Source of the DNA: Candidatus Uhrbacteria bacterium | Lineage (GTDB): Bacteria > Patescibacteriota > Patescibacteriia > 2-12-FULL-60-25 | Direction: 5' to 3' | Assembly (NCBI GenBank): GCA_903918235.1 | Contig: CAIXDN010000052.1 | Location: forward strand, 1 to 33,912 | Length of the DNA stretch: 33,912 nt | Shown: in pieces, positions 18,498-26,255 of the stretch | Layout of the letters: each line of letters begins with the position of its first letter | How positions within the stretch are numbered: position 1 is the first letter of the stretch | Translations under genes and position numbers: made by a program | Notes under the pieces: model-generated | The model's input: the letters and a program-made list of their open reading frames with translations, nothing else | The model's database searches: none | Told to the model about the DNA's origin: nothing

Positions 18498-19607
18498 ATG
18501 TTCGCAACCAGATTTCAACAGTTTGGCTATCGGCATATTGCAAAGCCAATCTTTTTTCGTTGCGATCCAGAAAAAGTACATGACGTGATCAATATCGTTG
18601 GAAAAATACTCGGTCGATATACAATAACACGCAAAGCAACTGAAATACTCTTTGCGTATAAACACCCTTCCTTACAATCAACGATTCTAGGAATGAAGTT
18701 TTCAAATCCAGTCGGGCTCTCCGCCGGCTTCGATAAAAATGGAGAGCTTACAGACCTAATGCCATCTGTAGGATTTGGATTTGAAGAAATCGGCTCAATA
18801 ACAGGCGAGTCATGTGAAGGAAACCAAAAACCTCGTCTCTGGCGATTACCAAAATCAAAAGCTCTTATCGTCTATTACGGATTAAAAAATGATGGCTGCG
18901 AAGCAATTGCAAAGCGACTTAAACAAAAGACATTCTCAATTCCCATCGGAACAAGTATCGCAAAAACAAACAGTCCAAAAACCGTTCCAGCAGACGCGGC
19001 CATCGCCGATTACAAAAAAGCCTTTCAAGCATTCGCCACGATTGGAGATTACTTCACAATAAATATCAGCTGTCCAAATGCCTTTGGTGGTGAACCCTTT
19101 GCCGATCCAGAAAGACTTGAGCAATTACTATCAGAACTCGACACGGTTGCAACAACAAAACCAATCTTTCTAAAATTTGCAGCCGACATTTCAACAAGTG
19201 AAATCGATACACTCGTACAAGTAGCCGACCATCATCGCGTACATGGCTTTATCCTCACTAACCTCACAAAAAACAGAAACAATCCACAAATCCATCAACA
19301 AGAATTGGATCATGTGGGTAAAGGTGGAATAAGCGGAAAACCCGTCGCAGATCTCTCAAATACTCTCATTTCACATCTTTATAAAACCGTCGGAAAACGC
19401 TACGTACTCATCGGTGTCGGCGGCATCTTCTCTGCACAAGATGCCTACAAAAAAATACAACGTGGCGCTTCCTTGGTTCAACTGATTACCGGCATGATCT
19501 ATGAAGGTCCACAGCTGATCGGGCAAATCAACCACGATCTAAAGGAACTTCTAAAAAAAGACGGCTACAAAAACATCCAACAAGCCATAGGAACCTACAA
19601 AGAATAA
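18498..19607 (+). CDS. pyrD: Dihydroorotate dehydrogenase, class-2-like scaffold
   Basis: N-terminal 'FFRCDPEKVHDVI', 'NPVGLSAGFDKNGE', 'GNQKPRLWRLPKSKALIVYYGLKNDG', 'YVLIGVGGIFSAQDAYKKIQRGASLVQLITGMIYEGP'. Confidence 0.9.
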   Translation: MFATRFQQFGYRHIAKPIFFRCDPEKVHDVINIVGKILGRYTITRKATEILFAYKHPSLQSTILGMKFSNPVGLSAGFDKNGELTDLMPSVGFGFEEIGSITGESCEGNQKPRLWRLPKSKALIVYYGLKNDGCEAIAKRLKQKTFSIPIGTSIAKTNSPKTVPADAAIADYKKAFQAFATIGDYFTINISCPNAFGGEPFADPERLEQLLSELDTVATTKPIFLKFAADISTSEIDTLVQVADHHRVHGFILTNLTKNRNNPQIHQQELDHVGKGGISGKPVADLSNTLISHLYKTVGKRYVLIGVGGIFSAQDAYKKIQRGASLVQLITGMIYEGPQLIGQINHDLKELLKKDGYKNIQQAIGTYKE

Positions 19608-19635
19608 AAAAATGCCCCATAGATTGGGGCATTTT
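19608..19635. terminator. Bidirectional intrinsic terminator between pyrD and dnaN
   Basis: AAAAATGCCCCA-tagat-TGGGGCATTTTT. Confidence 0.9.
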
Positions 19636-19637
19636 TC

Positions 19638-20768
19638 TTACTGTCTGATCGGCATCACAATATATCTGAACCCTTCTTGATCCTTTGGCGTCACAACAAT
19701 CGGATTCATCGCATCAATCATTTTGATAACAACCTTGTCTGTTCCCATCGCACTCAAACCGTCAGAAATATAACGGAAGTTCAAAATAACTTTGTTTGCC
19801 TCTCCGGTAATCTCCGCCTTCAACATCGTCTTATGTGCACCAGTACCAGTATCTGCCGATGAAACCTTCAAACCTTCCTCCGGAACAACCTCAAAATGAA
19901 TATCAAACAATCCTTGGCGAGAAAACAATGAAGCAGCTCGAATCGCTTTTTGAATCTCAGAACGAGACAAAACAAGCGTGGTTTTAAAGTTTTCCGGAAT
20001 TAACTGTCGATAATCAGGGAAAGAAGCTTCAATCAAACGAGAGATAAGCTCAACATTTCCATAAGTCATCACCATCTGACTATCCGTAATCGACCATTCA
20101 ACCTGTTCCGGCATTCCAACGTCATCTTTGTATGCGGTCAAAATTCTGGCCGCCTCCTGCATCGCACGAGCCGGTACGATACATTTACCATCTAACTGAC
20201 TCCCGCTACCTTCAAGAGGCAAAATACGCTCCGAGAGACGATAGGAATCCGTAGCAGCGATAACCAAGCTACCTTTGATCTGTGTATGAAAATAACACGA
20301 CACACCTGAGAGCTCTGGACGAGACTCTGAACCTGATACAGCAAAAGCGACCTGACCAATAGCATTTCTCAAAGCCTCTGCTTTCAAATGATATCCACCT
20401 TCTTTTGCTAACTTGGGGATAAGAGGAAACTCTGATGATGGCATTCCCTTAATAGATGTAGACGATCCGTCAGCTCGAACCTCAAGGGCGTCTTCTGTAA
20501 GTACAAGCTCAACCTTTCCAGAAGGAAGTAACGAGATATAGTCCTGAAGGAGCTTGGCTGGCACCGTAAACTCTCCTGGAGCCTCTACGCGCCCTCGTAC
20601 TTGTGCAGAGACAGCCATCTCTAAATTAGTAGTACATAACTTAAGTCCACCGGCATCCGTTTTAAGAAGAACATTTCCCAAAATAGGAAGGTTGGCATTC
20701 TTTCCAGAGATGTGGCTTACAAGAGAGAGCCCTTGTAAAAGATTTTCCTGAGTACAAGCGAAGTGCAT
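19638..20768 (-). CDS. dnaN: DNA polymerase III beta subunit (sliding clamp)
   Basis: 376 aa; MHFACTQENLLQGLSLVSHISGKNANLPILGNVLLKT... ; C-terminal YIVMPIRQ. Confidence 0.96.
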   Translation of the reverse strand: MHFACTQENLLQGLSLVSHISGKNANLPILGNVLLKTDAGGLKLCTTNLEMAVSAQVRGRVEAPGEFTVPAKLLQDYISLLPSGKVELVLTEDALEVRADGSSTSIKGMPSSEFPLIPKLAKEGGYHLKAEALRNAIGQVAFAVSGSESRPELSGVSCYFHTQIKGSLVIAATDSYRLSERILPLEGSGSQLDGKCIVPARAMQEAARILTAYKDDVGMPEQVEWSITDSQMVMTYGNVELISRLIEASFPDYRQLIPENFKTTLVLSRSEIQKAIRAASLFSRQGLFDIHFEVVPEEGLKVSSADTGTGAHKTMLKAEITGEANKVILNFRYISDGLSAMGTDKVVIKMIDAMNPIVVTPKDQEGFRYIVMPIRQ

Positions 20769-21041
20769 ATTTTCTGTCTGATGTTTACACTCCGTGATGT
20801 CTTAATCAAGTTTAAATATTTACAGTAGTAACAATAGGGTATGTGTACAAAAGGGATAACGTAAAACGTGGCTAATATTAGCCACGTTTTACGTCTATTC
20901 TATCCACTGTTGACGGGGACATCATCTGTTCAATACGTGGATGAAATGTCTGTTCTGGTCTTGTTCTGAACCTTATCCAAGGGTTATACAGAGTTTTATC
21001 CCCACCTATCCACAGTTTTATCCACAGGTGATTTTGCTAAC
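20769..21041. promoter_or_regulatory. oriC: Candidate replication origin (oriC) between dnaA and dnaN
   Basis: Same-orientation DnaA-box-like 9-mers at 20973 TTATCCAAG, 20984 TTATACAGA, 20996 TTATCCCCA, 21006 CTATCCACA and 21018 TTATCCACA (perfect), spaced 10-12 bp; AT-rich stretch ~20800-20835; 36-bp palindrome at 20859. Confidence 0.7.
20859..20894. repeat. Perfect 36-bp palindrome in candidate oriC
   Basis: ACGTAAAACGTGGCTAATATTAGCCACGTTTTACGT is its own reverse complement. Confidence 0.95.
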
Positions 21042-22430
21042 CTATGCACTGTGGCTATAGAGGCGTTCTCTAAGCGTTGTAAGATCGTGCTTAAGCTGAT
21101 CATCGTCTTTAAGCATTTCATTGATTTTGTTGCAGGCGTGCATGGCGGTCGTATGATCTCTTCCTCCAACCTGATCACCGATAGAAGGATAAGAACATTT
21201 TGACTCTTCGCGTAGCAAATACATGGCAATTTGTCTCGGGAAAGCAAGGCGTCGCTCACGACTCTTGCCAAGAATATCATCCATAGAGATGTCAAAATAG
21301 GTGATGACGACCTCTAAAAGAAGTCTTGGAGTAATATTGCGCTTGGTGATAGTAGGGGAAAGACTTTGCAAAATTGGCTGAACGGTAAGAAGTGTTGGTG
21401 GAACGTTTTTGAATTGATGATAAGCGATGATTTTATTCATCGCGCCTTCTAATTCGCGTACATTTGACTGGATAGCGCCAGCAATCGCATGAAAGATCTC
21501 TGTAGATAAAGCATAATTTTTATCTCGAGCCTTTGCTTGAAGAATAGCGACGCGTGTCTCAAAATCTGGTTTAGAAATATCAACCATCATTCCCCACTCA
21601 AAACGTGACTGAAGTCGACTTTCTAATGTCTGAATATCTTTTGGAGGTCGGTCAGAGGCAATAACAATCTGCTTATCTTTTTGATGCAAAGCGTTAAACG
21701 TATGAAAAAACTCCTCTTGTGTACCTTCTTTTCCAGTAAGGAATTGGATATCATCAATTAAAAGGACGTCTACCAAGCGATATTTGTTATTAAACTCATT
21801 CATCCTCCCGCCACGCACGGATTGAATAAACTCATTGGTAAAACTTTCGCAAGTGACATATCGGATTTTTGCCTCAGGAACTCTTGCTTGAATATGATGG
21901 CCAATCGCATGAAGAAGGTGTGTTTTACCCATTCCAGCGCTCCCATGGATAAAAAGTGGGTTATAGACGTCGCCTTTTGCGGCCACGGCTTGGCTGGCCG
22001 CATGAGCAAGTTCATTGCCTTTTCCTACGATAAACGTGCTAAACGTGTAGCGTGGATTAAGACCAACATCGCTTATAGGCGCAATAGGTTTAGATGGCGC
22101 GTCAAAATGCGTAGAGTCCTGGGAGACGGACGTCTCAGAATAAGAAGGTTGAACAGGCTCGATCTGTAGGACGGTTGTATTTTTTACCTCGATATTATAA
22201 ACAACTTCTCGTATAGGAAGGCTGGAAGCATTTCTAAGAGCTTTAACGATTTGGTCGTTATACTTCTTCTCCATCCAGGTCTTCGTAAAGGTATTTGGAA
22301 CAGCAACGACGGCCTTTATGCCCTCTACACTGATAAGATAAGTGTTTTTAAACCAGGTCGTAAAATTTGCTTTAGAGAGACTCAATTCGAGCTCTCCGAG
22401 TACCGCTTGCCAAAGGGCTTGCTGATCCAT
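21042..22430 (-). CDS. dnaA: Chromosomal replication initiator DnaA
   Basis: NPRYTFSTFIVGKGNELAHAASQAV, GSAGMGKTHLLHAIGHH, LLIDDIQFLTGKEGTQEEFFHTFN, C-terminal GGRDHTTAMHACNKI. ORF track starts at 22448; MDQQALWQAVL at 22430 is the likelier start. Confidence 0.96.
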   Translation of the reverse strand: MDQQALWQAVLGELELSLSKANFTTWFKNTYLISVEGIKAVVAVPNTFTKTWMEKKYNDQIVKALRNASSLPIREVVYNIEVKNTTVLQIEPVQPSYSETSVSQDSTHFDAPSKPIAPISDVGLNPRYTFSTFIVGKGNELAHAASQAVAAKGDVYNPLFIHGSAGMGKTHLLHAIGHHIQARVPEAKIRYVTCESFTNEFIQSVRGGRMNEFNNKYRLVDVLLIDDIQFLTGKEGTQEEFFHTFNALHQKDKQIVIASDRPPKDIQTLESRLQSRFEWGMMVDISKPDFETRVAILQAKARDKNYALSTEIFHAIAGAIQSNVRELEGAMNKIIAYHQFKNVPPTLLTVQPILQSLSPTITKRNITPRLLLEVVITYFDISMDDILGKSRERRLAFPRQIAMYLLREESKCSYPSIGDQVGGRDHTTAMHACNKINEMLKDDDQLKHDLTTLRERLYSHSA

Positions 22431-22554
22431 AAAAATTAAGACGATCATTCCAACTGTGCATAACTATGTCAAACCTGAGGACTAAAACCAAGCGAAAGGG
22501 TTAATACTTGCCAATTTTTGCGAAATACTATATCTTACTCGGGTCTCCAATTAT

Positions 22555-22722
22555 ATGGCAACTAAGAGAACCTACCAACCAAAGAAGCGTCGAAGAGCCC
22601 GTGTACACGGCTTTCGTTCACGCATGAGTACCCGTACCGGACGCGAGGTATTGTCGCGCCGTCGCAAGAAGGGTCGCCGCGTTTCGGCGATTAAAACCGT
22701 CGTTAAGCGCTCCCGCCGTTAA
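22555..22722 (+). CDS. rpmH: 50S ribosomal protein L34 (below ORF-track size limit)
   Basis: Translated by eye: [55 protein letters not shown]. Confidence 0.96.
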   Translation: MATKRTYQPKKRRRARVHGFRSRMSTRTGREVLSRRRKKGRRVSAIKTVVKRSRR

Positions 22723-22763
22723 AAAGCGGTAGAATAGACGAGGGTAACCCCTCGTCTTTTCAT

Positions 22764-23171
22764 ATGTTGCCAAAAAACGAACGCCTTCGCCGTGCAAAAG
22801 ACTTTGCCCTCCTCTCTCAGAAGGGTCGTGTTGTGTATAGCCCGTTCTATGCACTTCGTATTCGAGCGAGCCAGGAGCCGACAAAAGTCGGCTTCGTAAC
22901 ATCAGCGAAAGTCTTTAAAACAGCCGTCGCTCGCAACCGAGGTAAACGGCGCATGCGAGACATTCTGCGCCTCCTTAAGGCAGAGTGGCCTACAAAGATG
23001 GACATTCTCTTTATCTTAAAGCTAGAAGTCCTAAAGGCCGATTTTAGCGAGCTTCAAGCAATGGTCCGCCGATCATTTGAAAAGATTCCAGAAGCGATGA
23101 GCAAACCACCGACACCAAGAAAGCTCAAAGCAAGAAAAAAATCATCGGTTGTTTATAAAAACGAATCATGA
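22764..23171 (+). CDS. rnpA: Ribonuclease P protein component
   Basis: MLPKNERLRRAKDFALLSQKGR...VGFVTSAKVFKTAVARNRGKRRMRDILR; adjacent to rpmH. Confidence 0.93.
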   Translation: MLPKNERLRRAKDFALLSQKGRVVYSPFYALRIRASQEPTKVGFVTSAKVFKTAVARNRGKRRMRDILRLLKAEWPTKMDILFILKLEVLKADFSELQAMVRRSFEKIPEAMSKPPTPRKLKARKKSSVVYKNES

Positions 23172-23419
23172 ACCCTTGGAATTTGCCAAGATACCTTGGT
23201 CAAACAATGATCAGGATCTATCAAAACACTCTTTCACCGGATCACGGTTTTTTTAAGGACTTATACCCATACCGTGTGTGTAAGTTTCATCCAACCTGTT
23301 CACAATACACAAGTGACGCCATAGGAAAATATGGCTTAATAAAAGGAAGTTGGATCGGCTTCCGCCGCATCCTACGATGTAATCCTTGGAGCCACGGTGG
23401 TATTGATCACGTTCGCTAA
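23168..23419 (+). CDS. yidD: Membrane protein insertion efficiency factor
   Basis: IRIYQNTLSPDHG...YRVCKFHPTCSQYTSDAIGKYGLIKGSWIGFRRILRCNPWSHGGIDHV; 4-bp overlap with rnpA. Confidence 0.95.
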   Translation: MNPWNLPRYLGQTMIRIYQNTLSPDHGFFKDLYPYRVCKFHPTCSQYTSDAIGKYGLIKGSWIGFRRILRCNPWSHGGIDHVR

Positions 23420-23673
23420 ATCCCAAGAAGAGATTTAATATCCTCATCCGGCAAAGGAATGTTAATGCGCTTCCGCTTGCCCATGGAACCCTTATCAATA
23501 GAAATCTCCGAAGGCGCTAACCCAAGTTTCTTGGCAAGAAACTTAACAAGCGCTTCATTAGCTTTTCCCTCAACCGGAGGAGCCGCCAAGCGAATCTTCA
23601 AAGCCCCATCATGCATCCCAACGATTTCAGTAATGGACGCATTCGGCACAACAGAAATAGCGAGATAAGACAT
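23416..23673 (-). CDS. DUF167/YggU-family protein
   Basis: MSYLAISVVPNASITEIVGMHDGALKIRLAAPPVEGKANEALVKFLAKKLGL...; start set at ATG 23673. Confidence 0.88.
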   Translation of the reverse strand: MSYLAISVVPNASITEIVGMHDGALKIRLAAPPVEGKANEALVKFLAKKLGLAPSEISIDKGSMGKRKRINIPLPDEDIKSLLGI

Positions 23674-23692
23674 ACAACCATCATAACAAAAA

Positions 23693-23730
23693 AAATCGTA
23701 GGGGCAATTCATGAATTGCCCCTACGATTT
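23693..23730 (-). terminator. Perfect 38-bp palindrome plus T-run; terminator downstream of tig
   Basis: AAATCGTAGGGGCAATTCATGAATTGCCCCTACGATTT; followed on the minus strand by a T-run. Confidence 0.85.
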
Positions 23731-23739
23731 ATATTGCGG

Positions 23740-25023
23740 CTATTTAATGCACTCATTCTTCACCCAATCCAATGTTCTTCGGTTGCGCATCGTTACTTTT
23801 ACATAGTCACGATAGTCCGGGCTAGAGACATGGGAGCGAGTCTCGGTTTCATGTGGCGGTAAGTTCTCGAGGATACGATCAAGCTCTGCATCAACTTCCT
23901 CATCGGCAACATCAATGTCTTGTTGCTTAGCGAGAGCTTTGATCAAAACAGCAGTCTGGATTCTGCGAATAGCTTGCTGAACAAAATCAAGTTTCAAATC
24001 AGCTTCCGTTTTCTTGATGGAAGAAAGATAGTCCTCCCATTTCATGCCCTGTTCCTCGATATTGCGTTGCAATTCCTGTTGCATGCGACGTACCTCTTCA
24101 TTGATCAAGATTTCTGGAACTTCAGAAAAACTGGACTGCTCAACAAGCTTTTCAAGCATCTCGATCTCCGCAGCATCCGAGCTACGCTGATCAAGTTCCT
24201 TCTGCATATTCTCACGAAGTTTTGTGTTGAGAGCCTCCATGTTTTCAACACCTACACCTTTTGCAAATTCATCAGTAAGCTCAGGCATTTCCAAAGCATG
24301 AACAGATTTTGCATTGACCTTAAAGTCAACATCTTTTCCAGCGATATGCTTTTGGAGATAGTCCTCAGGAAAGGGAAGGACAAACGTGCGCTCTTCACCC
24401 TCCTTGATGCCGTTAAGTTTTTCCGCAAGGCCAGCAAGATACTGTGGCTCAGAAAGGTAGATCCGATAGTCTCTGCCGGTACCGCCCTCAAGAGCAACAT
24501 GCTCACGGGACAATTCCATATCGACAATGACGAGATCTTCCATGGTTGCTGGGCGATCTACGCGTACTTCCGTTCTGCGCATTCTGCGCATTTCCTGAAG
24601 AGCATCTTCAACCTCTTTGTCGGTTGCAGCCTTCAATTTTTTCTCAACCTTACAGTCTTTCACAACAGGCATCTTGGTGATTTCTGGAGCGATTGGCGTA
24701 TGCGTGGTAAATTTAATCTCTTGCCCAGGCGTGAGCTGATCAACGCTGACAGCGGGGGATCCGACCGTCTCAAGTTTCTCGCCCACCACAGCTTTTACGT
24801 AAAAAGATCGGACAATGCGTTCAATGGCGGTCTCAAGAATCTTCATTTCACCGACTAAACGAGAGACGTCAGCATAAGTCGCTTTGCCGGGACGAAATCC
24901 TGGCAAGGGTTTTGCTTTAGAAATTTCAACAACAGCTTCTTCACGGTAAGGAGCAGACTCCTCCCAGGAGATCTCAAACGCGATTTTGACTTCCGATTTT
25001 GGTAGTTTAGTTACAGTATACAT
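23740..25023 (-). CDS. tig: Trigger factor
   Basis: 427 aa; MYTVTKLPKSEVKIAFEISWEE...KPLPGFRPGKA; PPIase-like and C-terminal domain pattern. Confidence 0.9.
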   Translation of the reverse strand: MYTVTKLPKSEVKIAFEISWEESAPYREEAVVEISKAKPLPGFRPGKATYADVSRLVGEMKILETAIERIVRSFYVKAVVGEKLETVGSPAVSVDQLTPGQEIKFTTHTPIAPEITKMPVVKDCKVEKKLKAATDKEVEDALQEMRRMRRTEVRVDRPATMEDLVIVDMELSREHVALEGGTGRDYRIYLSEPQYLAGLAEKLNGIKEGEERTFVLPFPEDYLQKHIAGKDVDFKVNAKSVHALEMPELTDEFAKGVGVENMEALNTKLRENMQKELDQRSSDAAEIEMLEKLVEQSSFSEVPEILINEEVRRMQQELQRNIEEQGMKWEDYLSSIKKTEADLKLDFVQQAIRRIQTAVLIKALAKQQDIDVADEEVDAELDRILENLPPHETETRSHVSSPDYRDYVKVTMRNRRTLDWVKNECIK

Positions 25024-25134
25024 AGAGAAATTTAGACATCGAACCTACGTGATTTTAGAGCAATCGTCAACCTTAAAAATCAGAACGCATACGCCCTTGT
25101 CAAAACACGTGTTTTCCAGCACTCTACTGACACT

Positions 25135-26217
25135 ATGGCTCTCCAAATTGGCATTGTCGGTCTTCCAAACGTGGGCAAGTCCACGCTGTTTTCCGCAATC
25201 ACAAAAAAGCAGGTTGATTGCGCAAACTACCCATTCTGTACGATCGACCCAAATGTCGGCGTTGTTGAAGTTCCGGATGCTCGCCTCGCCGTCCTCGCTA
25301 AAATTAGCCAAACAAAAAAAATAATCCCTACGGTCATTGAATTTGTCGACATTGCTGGTCTCGTAAAAGGCGCCTCAGAAGGCCAAGGTCTTGGCAACAA
25401 ATTCCTCGCAAATATCCGCGAGACTGATGCGATCGCACAAGTTGTCCGCGCGTTTGAAGACTCCAACATCCTCCACGTCGACGGTTCCATCAACCCGCTC
25501 CGCGATGCAGAAACGATCAACACAGAGCTCGCGCTCGCTGACTTAGACGTTCTCACAAAACGCTCCTCAACCATCGAGAAGCAAATGAAGAGTGGCAAAA
25601 CAAAAGACCTTGAGGCAGAAGCTCTTGCGGTTGCCAAAGCGATCGAAAATTTGAATGCGGGAACCATGCTCCGCGACGTTGAGTGGACCGATGACGAGCG
25701 TTTTTCGCTTCGTATTTTGCAGGCGCTCACAATGAAGCCAATGCTTTACGTTGTAAATGTCAGTGAGGCCCAGCTCGGTGACGGCTCATGGAAAGCGCGC
25801 GTTACGGGATTAAATGGCCTCGTTGTTCCTGTCTGCGTAAAAATGGAAGCCGACCTTTCAACCATGTCCGATGAGGAAAAAAATGAATACCTAGAAATGG
25901 CCGGTCAAACGCAAAGCGGTTTAAACAGATTGATCCAAGAAGCCTACGTCGCTTTAGGACTGATTACCTACCTCACGACGGGAGAAATTGAAACCCGCGC
26001 CTGGACCACCAAAAAAGGCTCAACCGCCCCACAAGCCGCTGGTGTCATCCATACCGATTTTGAAAAGAACTTCATTCGCGCAGAAATTACTCCATACCAA
26101 GATTACGTCGACTGCGGCTCAGAAGCCGTCTGCCGCGAAAAAGGAAAAACCCGCATCGAAGGAAAAGATTACATCATGCAAGACGGCGACGTCTGTTATT
26201 TCAGAATAGGAGCATAG
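25135..26217 (+). CDS. ychF: Redox-regulated ATPase YchF (Obg-like GTPase family)
   Basis: MALQIGIVGLPNVGKSTLFSAITKKQVDCANYPFCTIDPNVGVVEVPD ... GEIETRAWTTKKGSTAPQAAGVIHTDFEKNFIRAE. Confidence 0.97.
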   Translation: MALQIGIVGLPNVGKSTLFSAITKKQVDCANYPFCTIDPNVGVVEVPDARLAVLAKISQTKKIIPTVIEFVDIAGLVKGASEGQGLGNKFLANIRETDAIAQVVRAFEDSNILHVDGSINPLRDAETINTELALADLDVLTKRSSTIEKQMKSGKTKDLEAEALAVAKAIENLNAGTMLRDVEWTDDERFSLRILQALTMKPMLYVVNVSEAQLGDGSWKARVTGLNGLVVPVCVKMEADLSTMSDEEKNEYLEMAGQTQSGLNRLIQEAYVALGLITYLTTGEIETRAWTTKKGSTAPQAAGVIHTDFEKNFIRAEITPYQDYVDCGSEAVCREKGKTRIEGKDYIMQDGDVCYFRIGA

Positions 26218-26255
26218 CTCGTCACGGCCTCCATAAAGGCATAGAATGTATAAAT

